Shown: in pieces, positions 6,587-14,423 of the stretch
Numbering within the stretch: position 1 is the stretch's first letter
Layout of the letters: every line of letters begins with the position of its first letter
NCBI GenBank assembly: GCA_037131955.1
Contig: JBAXQC010000012.1
Coordinates: 1-51,478 of the forward strand
Direction of reading: 5' to 3'
Source of the DNA: CAIMMJ01 sp037131955
Lineage (GTDB): Bacteria; Bacteroidota; Bacteroidia; UBA4408
Length of the DNA: 51,478 nt
Translations under genes and position numbers: made by a program
The notes under the pieces: model-generated
Seen by the model: only the letters and a program-made list of their open reading frames with translations
Database searches by the model: none
Told to the model about the DNA's origin: nothing

Positions 6587-8665
6587 TTATTCTACAACTT
6601 CTAAATTTTCTATTGATATGGTACTTATAATATTTCCCATAACAACTATTGCTTTTTCCTTTTTTATCTCTTTTACAATTCCAGTTTGATGACTTTTTAA
6701 TATTCTAACTTTTGAACCAACTTCAAGTTTCAAAAGTACTCTCTTTATTTTTTTTTCCTTTGAATTTTCTATTTTTTCTTTTTGTTCTCTTTCTATCCTT
6801 TTTCTTTTCTCTATAGTAACCTTACTTACAAATTTTTGAATTACAGCCTTTTTGTCTTTAGATTTTTGCCATTCTTCGGATAATACTTTAAACTTTTTAC
6901 CTAATTCTTTCAGTTCTTCTGTTTCTTCGGCTTTGTCTTTGTTTCTTTTACTTTTTTCTTCTAGTTTATTAAATAGTAAATCGTACTTATTTTTAGATTC
7001 GGTATTCTTCACTATAGAATCTTCTAATTCTTTTTTACCTTTTTCAATTTCGTTTTTTTGAGTTTGAAGTTCAAAAATCAACTTGTTTAATTTTAATTTT
7101 TCAGAAGAGATTTTGGCCTTGGCTTTGTTAATAATATCTATGGGCAGTCCTATTTTTTCTGCTACCTCAAATGTATATGAACTTCCTGGCTGACCCATTA
7201 TCATTTGATACATGGGCTCCAAGGTAGTGGTATCAAACAACATGCTTGCGTTTACTAAACCTTTGAGTTTATCTGCTAAAATTTTTATGTTAGAATAATG
7301 TGTAGTAATTATTCCAAAACAATTTTTTTTATTTAGTTCTTCCAGCAAAACTTCGGCAATTGCACCTCCTAATTCAGGGTCGGTTCCGGTTCCAAACTCA
7401 TCAATCAAAAACAAGGTTCTTCTGTTGGCAATTTTTAAAAATTCTCTCATTTTTAATAATCGGGAACTGTAAGTAGAAAGTTCGTTTTCTATGGATTGAC
7501 TATCGCCAATGTCAACTAAAAAGTGATTAAAAAAACTCATTTCAGAACTTGGATGGCAAGGCACCAAGATACCCGAGGATAGCATTAACTGAAAAAGCCC
7601 AATTGTTTTAAGTGCTATGGATTTTCCTCCCGCATTTGGACCAGAAATTACAACAATTCTATTTTCTGTGCTTAAATGAATACTTAGAGGAATTGTATCT
7701 TTCTTTTGATTTGCATTTTGTAGAAATAAAATTGGATGAAAAGCATTCTTTAATTTAATTATTGGCTCTCTAGAGATTAATGGAAGAACTGCTTTTAATT
7801 CAACTGCAAAATATGATTTTGCTCTAATTGCATCTAAATCTGTAAGCAATAGAAAATACTCTTTTACCAAAAATGCAAATGGTCTTATTTTATTGGTAAG
7901 AACTTTTAAAAGCTTAAATATTTCTTGCCTTTCATCGTTTTCAAGCTCTGCAATTTGATTGTTTAATTCTACAGTTTCCTGTGGCTCAATAAAAGTTGTT
8001 TTTCCAGTTTCACTACTACCGTGTACAACTCCTTTTAAACTTCTTTTGTACTCAGATAAAATTGAAACTACCCTTCTGCCATTGTAAAAACTTTCTTCAC
8101 TTTCTCTTATCCATCCTAGTTTTTTTAACTCATTTACCAAGCCTCTAAACTTCCTTTCGGCTTCCTTCTTCTTCGCAAACAATTCTCTTCTTATGCTTGC
8201 CAGATCCTTTGAAGCATTGGTTTTTACTATTCCTTCTGCATCAATAATTTCATTAATAGCAATTGAAATCTCTTCTGTAAAATAAACTTTTTCTATAATT
8301 TGAATAAGAAAAGGTAATTGCTCTTTTTTTGTTTCAAAATACTTAATAAGTGTGTTTACTAAATTTGAAGCATGTAAAATTTTTAGTAGTTGTTTTTCTA
8401 ACAATACCGAACCCGGAAGAGACAATAAACCAGATTCGTATTCGAAGTCTTCGAACAAAAAATCAGGAAAATAGCCTTTGTTATCTAGTATGTTTTTATA
8501 TTCATTAACCTGATTCAAGAGTTTAATTGTAATCTCTCGATCTTCAAAAGGTTTTATAAATTTTACTTTTTGTTTTGATGCTTTTGTTCTGCACAACTGC
8601 TCGATTCTGGTCAGAATTTTATCAAACTCAAATAATTTTAAGGTTTCACTACTGTATAACCTCAT
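6587..8665 (-). CDS. mutS2: MutS2-like ATPase lacking the C-terminal Smr domain
   Basis: A 692-residue MutS-family ATPase. There is no mismatch-recognition domain; the protein starts with the clamp/lever region of MutS2 (LKLFEFDKILTRIEQLCRTK), has Walker A at 342-349 (GPNAGGKS), Walker B at 420-424 within LFLIDEFGTGTDPELGGAIA, then a long lysine/glutamate-rich coiled coil at about 520-640. It ends with a small KOW-like beta domain (GSKVRILKSHQTGIVKEIKK) and stops at EVVE. Canonical MutS2 is near 780-800 residues with a C-terminal Smr endonuclease domain; that domain is absent here. MutS2 acts in recombination control and, in Bacillus, in rescue of collided ribosomes. Without Smr the nuclease step would need another protein or be lost. 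Confidence 0.88.
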   Translation of the reverse strand: MRLYSSETLKLFEFDKILTRIEQLCRTKASKQKVKFIKPFEDREITIKLLNQVNEYKNILDNKGYFPDFLFEDFEYESGLLSLPGSVLLEKQLLKILHASNLVNTLIKYFETKKEQLPFLIQIIEKVYFTEEISIAINEIIDAEGIVKTNASKDLASIRRELFAKKKEAERKFRGLVNELKKLGWIRESEESFYNGRRVVSILSEYKRSLKGVVHGSSETGKTTFIEPQETVELNNQIAELENDERQEIFKLLKVLTNKIRPFAFLVKEYFLLLTDLDAIRAKSYFAVELKAVLPLISREPIIKLKNAFHPILFLQNANQKKDTIPLSIHLSTENRIVVISGPNAGGKSIALKTIGLFQLMLSSGILVPCHPSSEMSFFNHFLVDIGDSQSIENELSTYSSRLLKMREFLKIANRRTLFLIDEFGTGTDPELGGAIAEVLLEELNKKNCFGIITTHYSNIKILADKLKGLVNASMLFDTTTLEPMYQMIMGQPGSSYTFEVAEKIGLPIDIINKAKAKISSEKLKLNKLIFELQTQKNEIEKGKKELEDSIVKNTESKNKYDLLFNKLEEKSKRNKDKAEETEELKELGKKFKVLSEEWQKSKDKKAVIQKFVSKVTIEKRKRIEREQKEKIENSKEKKIKRVLLKLEVGSKVRILKSHQTGIVKEIKKEKAIVVMGNIISTISIENLEVVE

Positions 8666-8728
8666 ACTAAAAACATGTTGTTTTTATAACTATTGTACTG
8701 GCAGAAAACTCTATATTTAATATTCATT

Positions 8729-9151
8729 TTAAATCAATTTTACTTTATATTTTTTTGCCATTTTTATCAATTGTTCATCCGAAACAGAATGAAGATTTCT
8801 TTTTGAATGATAGTTTTCGCAAGTAACAACAAAAATAGTATACTGATGTTTTGAACTTAATTTAAAGTAATGTTCAATTTCCCAATCTAATGTGAGTGTA
8901 TTGTGAACAAATATTTTTTTTACACTTTTCTGCATTGCCAATTCAACTTTCTCTAGGCAGCTTGAATAAGCCAAATGATTATCAGAAAAAACAAACTTAT
9001 ACTCTCCCGTTTCACTATTTGTAAAATAATCGTCCACAGAAAAAATAGGATAAAGCCCCTCTTCGCTTAAAACATTTGCAAGAGTTGTTTTACCGGCTCC
9101 TGGCAATCCACGAATTAAAATTAATGCAGGTGTAAAACTTTCTGTTTTCAA
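8729..9151 (-). CDS. P-loop kinase-like ATPase (N4BP2L-like), TTG start
   Basis: A 140-residue P-loop NTPase with Walker A at 15-22 (GLPGAGKT) preceded by the strand ALILIR, a DDYF motif (FSVDDYFTNSETGEYKF) and a segment VHNTLTLDWEIEHYFKL. This arrangement, with xGxPGxGKTTLA ... DDYF ... HxxxWEI, is that of the small AAA_33/N4BP2-like nucleic-acid or metabolite kinases. The exact substrate is unknown. The frame has no ATG before the P-loop; the first start is TTG at 9149-9151. It is the first gene of the minus-strand group that continues with MutS2 (63 bp downstream). Confidence 0.65.
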   Translation of the reverse strand: MKTESFTPALILIRGLPGAGKTTLANVLSEEGLYPIFSVDDYFTNSETGEYKFVFSDNHLAYSSCLEKVELAMQKSVKKIFVHNTLTLDWEIEHYFKLSSKHQYTIFVVTCENYHSKRNLHSVSDEQLIKMAKKYKVKLI

Positions 9152-9313
9152 ACAATAAAATAAAAGATTTTAAAAGTATTGAAAATCCTTAAATGATTGA
9201 ATATTTTGAAGTAAGTAGTTTAAAATTAAGTTTAAGTTATTTTAATATCTGACATAGGATTTTTTGGAAAGTTTTTTTGTTAAATTCGCAAACATTAATC
9301 AACATACTAATCA

Positions 9314-10600
9314 ATGAGTTTTATTCAGGACATAAAAGCTAGACAAATTTTAGATTCGAGAGGAAATCCAACTGTTGAAGTGGACGTTATTACAAACAAT
9401 GGTTTTATTGGAAGAGCTGCGGTACCTTCTGGAGCCAGCACAGGTAGCCATGAAGCTGTTGAACTAAGAGATGGCGACAATGAAGTTTATTTAGGAAAAG
9501 GTGTACTAAAAGCAGTTTCTAATGTAAATACAATTATTAAAGAGGCATTAATACATTCAACTATATTTGAGCAAAACAAAATTGATTCTACTCTTATTGG
9601 CTTAGATGGAACAGATAATAAAGGAAAATTAGGGGCAAATGCTATTTTAGGTGTTTCTCTTGCTGTTGCCAAAGCTGCCGCTGCCGAAGCTGGATTATCA
9701 TTATACAGATACGTTGGAGGAACAAATGCCAACTTATTGCCAGTTCCAATGATGAATATTTTAAACGGTGGTTCTCATGCCGATAACAGTATAGACTTTC
9801 AAGAATTTATGGTAATGCCATTGGGTGCAGAAAGTTTTTCTCAAGCGCTAAGGATGGGAACTGAAGTTTTTCATACCTTAAAAAAAGTACTTAAAAGTAA
9901 AGGATATAGCACAAATGTTGGTGATGAAGGTGGGTTTGCTCCAAATATAAAAAGTAATACCGAGGCCATTGAAATTGTTTTAAAATCAATAGAAGATGCA
10001 GGATACAAGCCAGGAGTTGATATTTGGATTGCAATGGATGCAGCCGCATCTGAATTTTATGATTCAAAAGAAAAAGTGTATCATTTTAAAAAATCAAGTG
10101 GAGAAAAATTAACTTCACACCAATTGGTAGACTATTGGGCAGATTGGTGTAAAAACTATCCAATTGTTTCTATTGAAGACGGATTTGCAGAAGATGATTG
10201 GGAAGGATGGAAAATGGTTTCAGAAAAATTAGGAAATAAAATTCAATTGGTGGGCGATGATTTATTTGTTACCAATGTAAAAAGACTAAAAAGAGGCATT
10301 GACGAAAAAATTGCAAACTCAATTTTAGTTAAAGTAAATCAAATAGGTAGTTTAAGCGAAACAATTGACGCTGTGCAAATGGCAAATAACGCTGCTTATA
10401 CTGCCGTTATGAGCCACAGAAGTGGAGAAACAGAAGACAATACCATTGCAGATTTGGCAGTGGCCCTAAACACGGGTCAAATAAAAACAGGATCAGCATC
10501 TCGCTCAGACAGGATTAGTAAATACAACCAACTCATAAGAATTGAGGAAGAATTAGGAGAGAACGCAAGATTCTTAGGTAAAAATTTTAAGTTCATATAA
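9314..10600 (+). CDS. eno: Enolase (phosphopyruvate hydratase)
   Basis: Converts 2-phosphoglycerate to phosphoenolpyruvate in glycolysis and the reverse in gluconeogenesis. The 428-residue length is normal. N-terminal signature ARQILDSRGNPTVEVDV and the mobile loop RAAVPSGASTGSHEAVELRD are present. Catalytic and metal-binding segments follow in order: GDEGGFAPN, WIAMDAAASEFYD, SIEDGFAEDDWEGW, VGDDLFVTN, ILVKVNQIGSLSETIDA (catalytic lysine) and SHRSGETEDN at 367-376. Nothing is missing. Citrate synthase begins 34 bp downstream on the same strand, and a shared terminator after that gene suggests co-transcription. Confidence 0.97.
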   Translation: MSFIQDIKARQILDSRGNPTVEVDVITNNGFIGRAAVPSGASTGSHEAVELRDGDNEVYLGKGVLKAVSNVNTIIKEALIHSTIFEQNKIDSTLIGLDGTDNKGKLGANAILGVSLAVAKAAAAEAGLSLYRYVGGTNANLLPVPMMNILNGGSHADNSIDFQEFMVMPLGAESFSQALRMGTEVFHTLKKVLKSKGYSTNVGDEGGFAPNIKSNTEAIEIVLKSIEDAGYKPGVDIWIAMDAAASEFYDSKEKVYHFKKSSGEKLTSHQLVDYWADWCKNYPIVSIEDGFAEDDWEGWKMVSEKLGNKIQLVGDDLFVTNVKRLKRGIDEKIANSILVKVNQIGSLSETIDAVQMANNAAYTAVMSHRSGETEDNTIADLAVALNTGQIKTGSASRSDRISKYNQLIRIEEELGENARFLGKNFKFI

Positions 10601-10634
10601 TTGTATATAAATATCAAATAAAAAATAGTTCGAA

Positions 10635-11939
10635 ATGGATACTCTAAAAGAAAAATTCAAAGAAAAAGCCACGCCATTGGCAAAAGAAGTTAAGGCAATA
10701 ATAAAAGAACACGGCGACAAAAAGTTGGGAGAATATACTGTTGCCGATGTTTATCAGGGAATGAAAGGGATGATTGGCATGATTACCGAAACTTCAAAAC
10801 TAGATGCCCAAGAAGGCATTCGTTTTAGAGGATACACCATACCAGAACTTAGAGAAAAATTACCAAAAGCTCCCGGAGGAACAGAGCCATTGCCCGAAGG
10901 TGTTTTTTATTTGATGCTAGTTGGAGAATTACCCAGCTATGATGAAGTTCATAATGTTTCTAACAATTGGGCCAGAAGATGTGTTGTTCCCCGTCATGTT
11001 TTTGATGTGATAGACAAACTTCCAAAAGGAACACATCCAATGACTCAGTTTAGTATTGCTGTTTTGGCAATGCAAACAGAATCGTTGTTTGCTGCAGCCT
11101 ACAAAAAAGGAATTTCAAAAAAAGATTATTGGGATTATTGCTACGAAGATGCAATGAATTTAATTGCCAGACTTCCAAGAGTTGCAGCCTATATCTACAG
11201 AAGAACCTATCACAACGATAATCATATTGAACCTAATCCACAATTAGATTGGGCAGCAAATTTTGCTCACATGTTAGGTTACGAAGAATTTGATATGAAA
11301 CGTTTAATGAGATTGTATCTAACAATACATGCCGACCACGAAGGTGGAAACGTATCTGCACATGCTACCCATTTAGTTGGCTCTGCATTGAGCGATCCGT
11401 ATTTGGCTTTTTCTGCTGGTATGAATGGACTTGCTGGTCCTCTTCATGGATTAGCCAATCAGGAGGTAGTGGCTTGGTTATCGGAAATGCTAAAAGAGTT
11501 AAATACTACTTTGCCTACTAAAGATCAAATTGCCGAATATGTAAAACGAACACTTGAACAGGGCAAGGTTGTTCCTGGATATGGACATGCAGTTTTAAGA
11601 AAAACAGACCCAAGGTTTACTGCACAACAAGAATTTTACAAGACATACATCAAACACGATGATTTTTGCGAAACCGTTCAATTGGTTTACGAAGTAGTGC
11701 CACCAATTTTAGAATCTTTAGGAAAAATTAAAAATCCTTGGCCAAATGTTGACGCTCACTCAGGAGCATTGCTTATGCATTATGGTATGAAAGAATATGA
11801 TTTTTATACTGTTCTTTTTGGTGTTTCAAGAGCTTTAGGAGTAATGGCGTCTCTAATTTGGGACAGAGCATTAGGCCATCCACTGGAGCGTCCTAGTTCT
11901 CAAACAACAGAAGGGATAAAGAAAAAATTAGGAATATAA
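10635..11939 (+). CDS. gltA: Citrate synthase (eukaryotic/mitochondrial-like type)
   Basis: A 434-residue citrate (Si)-synthase that condenses oxaloacetate and acetyl-CoA at the entry to the TCA cycle. The catalytic triad is visible: H271 in AGPLHGLANQEV, H318 in VVPGYGHAVLRKTDPRF, and D373 in NVDAHSGALL. The N-terminal segment MKGMIGMITETSKLDAQEGI and RFRGYTIPEL follow the pattern of the mitochondrial-type enzymes rather than the Gram-negative hexameric type (no NADH-binding N-terminal domain), which is usual for Bacteroidota. It follows eno after 34 bp and is closed by a strong terminator at 11946. Confidence 0.95.
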   Translation: MDTLKEKFKEKATPLAKEVKAIIKEHGDKKLGEYTVADVYQGMKGMIGMITETSKLDAQEGIRFRGYTIPELREKLPKAPGGTEPLPEGVFYLMLVGELPSYDEVHNVSNNWARRCVVPRHVFDVIDKLPKGTHPMTQFSIAVLAMQTESLFAAAYKKGISKKDYWDYCYEDAMNLIARLPRVAAYIYRRTYHNDNHIEPNPQLDWAANFAHMLGYEEFDMKRLMRLYLTIHADHEGGNVSAHATHLVGSALSDPYLAFSAGMNGLAGPLHGLANQEVVAWLSEMLKELNTTLPTKDQIAEYVKRTLEQGKVVPGYGHAVLRKTDPRFTAQQEFYKTYIKHDDFCETVQLVYEVVPPILESLGKIKNPWPNVDAHSGALLMHYGMKEYDFYTVLFGVSRALGVMASLIWDRALGHPLERPSSQTTEGIKKKLGI

Positions 11940-11945
11940 TCTTAG

Positions 11946-11974
11946 AAAAAACTGCCAAATGGCAGTTTTTTTTT
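11946..11974 (+). terminator. Intrinsic terminator of the eno-citrate synthase unit
   Basis: AAAAACTGCC, short AAAT loop, GGCAGT and a run of nine T. It sits 6 bp after the citrate synthase stop and is among the best terminators in the window. Confidence 0.88.
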
Positions 11975-12014
11975 ACTTGAATTTTCAGAAATTTTTAAAT
12001 TAAAAAAAAAATAG

Positions 12015-12022
12015 TAAGTTTG
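12015..12022 (+). promoter_or_regulatory. Candidate -7 promoter element for the marR unit
   Basis: TAAGTTTG is a perfect TAnnTTTG match, 25 bp before the ATG at 12048, which would give a leader of about 18 nt. No TTG is found 17-23 bp upstream; the spacer region is an A tract. Confidence 0.5.
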
Positions 12023-12047
12023 GTTACAAATAAAATCAAACTTTTTT

Positions 12048-12503
12048 ATGGCAAAACATTCTGAAATTAAAAATAAAAACGAAAGTCTCGGATTTTTGAT
12101 TTGGCAACTAAGCAATTTGTGGCAAAGAAATGTAAATAGTTTACTACAAAAACATAACTTAACTCATGCCCAATATGCAGTTTTAGATGCTATCTTCAAT
12201 TTATCGGCAAGCACAAAAAATATTGCTCAAAGTAAAATTTGCGAATTTGCAGGTACAGACAAAATGATGACTTCAAAAATCATTTCTTCACTTCAAGAAA
12301 AAAAATTTGCAAAAAGAGTAGATAATAAAGAAGATTTAAGAAGTAACAGCATCTTAATTACCGAAAAAGGAAAAGCTGCATGCATAAAATCTAAATCAGA
12401 AATAAAGGCCTTTGAAGCAAAGTTTTTTTCTGTACTAGATAAAAAAGAAAAAGGATTTCACAAAAAAGCAGAAGCAATTATTACTGCCAATATAACAAAG
12501 TAA
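12048..12503 (+). CDS. MarR-family transcriptional regulator
   Basis: A 151-residue winged-helix regulator. The dimer helix is LGFLIWQLSNLWQRNVNSLL, followed by LTHAQYAVLDAIFNL, the recognition helix region TDKMMTSKIISSLQEKKFAK, the wing with the usual acidic-basic turn (RVDNKEDLRSNSILITEKGK) and a C-terminal dimerisation helix. MarR proteins generally repress their own operon and release DNA on binding a small ligand or on oxidation. It starts a three-gene unit with an alpha/beta hydrolase (3 bp gap) and proline dehydrogenase (12 bp gap), so these are its most likely targets along with itself. The ligand is unknown. Confidence 0.9.
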   Translation: MAKHSEIKNKNESLGFLIWQLSNLWQRNVNSLLQKHNLTHAQYAVLDAIFNLSASTKNIAQSKICEFAGTDKMMTSKIISSLQEKKFAKRVDNKEDLRSNSILITEKGKAACIKSKSEIKAFEAKFFSVLDKKEKGFHKKAEAIITANITK

Positions 12504-12506
12504 AGA

Positions 12507-13196
12507 ATGAAATCAAGTTTGCTTTTATTTCATGGAGCATTAGGATCATCAAGGCAATTAGAATCTTTTGCGTATGAATTAAGAGAAGACTTTAACTGCA
12601 TTCCATTTGATTTTAGCGGACATGGCGGCAAGAACTTTGAGCAAGAATTTGATATTTATCAATTTGCAAATGAGATTTATGAAATTTGCAAAAAAAGAAA
12701 AACAAAACCCTTTGCATTTGGTTACAGTATGGGCGGTTATGCAGCATTATTGGCAGAACATACATTTAAAAACATGTTTAAAGGAATAATTACCTTGGGC
12801 ACAAAATTCGATTGGAATCCGCAAGTGGCAATTTCAGAAAAAGTTATGTTGAATCCCGAATTAATTGAAAAGAATTTTCCGGCATATGCAAATACATTAA
12901 TTGAAAGACACAAACCCAATAACTGGAAAAACGTGTTAGAAAAAACTAGCGATTTAATTCACCACCTAGGAGAAAATGCTCCACTTAATGAATCCACTTT
13001 AAAAGAAATAAAAACTCCTGTTTTAGTGCTAAGAGGAGAATTTGACAACATGGTTAGCAGAGCAGAATCTACTGCAGCAAAATCATTTTTGCCCATTTCG
13101 CATTATTCGGAAGTTTTAAATGGAGGACACTCCTTTGAAAAAACAAACAAAGCTATACTCAAAGAATTAATAATTTCTTTCTGTAAAAACTATTAA
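12507..13196 (+). CDS. Alpha/beta hydrolase
   Basis: A 229-residue cytoplasmic hydrolase of the alpha/beta fold. The strand-loop LLLFHGALGSSRQ carries the oxyanion HG, GYSMGG is the nucleophile elbow with S74, and the remaining triad is D180 (VLRGEFDNMV) and H208 (LNGGHSFEKT). The cap between residues about 105 and 165 is short. Family members act as esterases, thioesterases or C-C hydrolases, and the sequence gives no substrate. It sits between marR (3 bp) and proline dehydrogenase (12 bp), so it is probably expressed with both. Confidence 0.85.
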   Translation: MKSSLLLFHGALGSSRQLESFAYELREDFNCIPFDFSGHGGKNFEQEFDIYQFANEIYEICKKRKTKPFAFGYSMGGYAALLAEHTFKNMFKGIITLGTKFDWNPQVAISEKVMLNPELIEKNFPAYANTLIERHKPNNWKNVLEKTSDLIHHLGENAPLNESTLKEIKTPVLVLRGEFDNMVSRAESTAAKSFLPISHYSEVLNGGHSFEKTNKAILKELIISFCKNY

Positions 13197-13208
13197 TTTA
13201 CCATATAA

Positions 13209-14375
13209 ATGATTTCATTTGACAATACAGAAATTGCTTTTAAAAGCAAATCAAATAGGGATTTAAATAAATCTTATTTTTTATTTAATGTAATAAAAAG
13301 ACCTAGCATCGTTAATATAGGAAGTATACTTACTGAATTTGCATTTAATTTTAGGTTGCCAATAAACGGCATTGTAAAAGCAACCATCTTTAAACAATTT
13401 TGTGGAGGCGAAAACATAGAAGAGTGTACCGAAACAATTAATAAACTTTCTGATTTTGGAATTGGCGCAATACTAGATTATTCTGTAGAAGGAAAAGAAA
13501 ATGAAAGTGAATTTGAAAAAACAAAAAACGAAACTTTAAATACCTTAAAAAAAGCAACTCAAAGTGCAAACATTCCCTTTTGCGTTTTTAAAGTTACCGG
13601 CTTATCCAGGTTTGCATTGTTGGAACAAATTAGTGCAAATAAAGAATTATCGGAAAACGAAAAAATAGAAAAAAATAAAATTTGGGAACGTGTAGATAGT
13701 ATTTGTAAAAGTGCTTTTGAAAATTCAGTTCCCATATTTATTGATGCAGAAGAGAGTTGGATTCAGCCAGCAATAGACGAGCTAGCAGAAACAATGATGG
13801 AGAAATATAATTTAAAAAGTGCTATCGTTTATAATACGTTTCAATTGTATAGAAAAGATAGATTAGATTATTTAATTTCTTCGATAGAAGAAGCGAATAA
13901 AAAAAAATACTTTTTAGGAGCAAAATTAGTGAGAGGCGCTTACATGGAAAAAGAAAGAGATAGGGCACAAAAATTAAATTATCCATCTCCAATAAATCCT
14001 TCAAAAGAAGCAACAGACGCTATGTACGACAATGCTTTGAACCATTGTTTAGAGAACATAAACACCGTATCAATTTGTGCAGGCACTCATAACGAAAAAA
14101 GTTCTTTGGCTCTGGTAGAATTAATGGAAAAGAAATCCATTTCTAAAAACGACAAAAGAATTTACTTTTCTCAATTGTTTGGAATGAGTGAACACATCAG
14201 CTTTAATTTGGCAAAGGAAGGATACAATGTTGCTAAGTATTTACCTTATGGCCCTGTGCAAGATGTACTTCCCTACCTTATAAGGCGTGCTCAAGAAAAC
14301 ACTTCTGTTGAAGGTCAAACAGGAAGAGAATTAGGTTTAATTATTAAAGAAAAAGAAAGAAGATCTAAAAAATAA
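13209..14375 (+). CDS. Proline dehydrogenase
   Basis: A 388-residue FAD-dependent proline dehydrogenase that oxidises L-proline to 1-pyrroline-5-carboxylate, passing electrons to the quinone pool. Characteristic segments of the TIM barrel are PIFIDAEESW, YNTFQLYRKDRLDYL, GAKLVRGAYMEKERDRA, CAGTHNEKSSLAL, FSQLFGMSEHISFNL and KYLPYGPVQDVLPYLIRRAQ with ENTS. The last arginine pair (YLIRRAQEN) is the proline carboxylate-binding signature. It is monofunctional; the partner P5C dehydrogenase is not in this window. It closes the marR unit and meets the DUF349 gene tail-to-tail over a shared terminator. Confidence 0.93.
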   Translation: MISFDNTEIAFKSKSNRDLNKSYFLFNVIKRPSIVNIGSILTEFAFNFRLPINGIVKATIFKQFCGGENIEECTETINKLSDFGIGAILDYSVEGKENESEFEKTKNETLNTLKKATQSANIPFCVFKVTGLSRFALLEQISANKELSENEKIEKNKIWERVDSICKSAFENSVPIFIDAEESWIQPAIDELAETMMEKYNLKSAIVYNTFQLYRKDRLDYLISSIEEANKKKYFLGAKLVRGAYMEKERDRAQKLNYPSPINPSKEATDAMYDNALNHCLENINTVSICAGTHNEKSSLALVELMEKKSISKNDKRIYFSQLFGMSEHISFNLAKEGYNVAKYLPYGPVQDVLPYLIRRAQENTSVEGQTGRELGLIIKEKERRSKK

Positions 14376-14409
14376 AAAAGGGCAGAAAAAAATCCTGCCC
14401 TCAATTTTT
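14374..14409. terminator. Bidirectional terminator between proline dehydrogenase and DUF349 genes
   Basis: GGGCAG at 14380-14385 pairs with CTGCCC at 14395-14400 around a 9-nt A-rich loop. A six-A run on the left gives a T tract for the minus strand and ATTTTT on the right gives one for the plus strand, so it can stop both convergent genes. Confidence 0.85.
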
Positions 14410-14423
14410 AAATATAAACTTTT

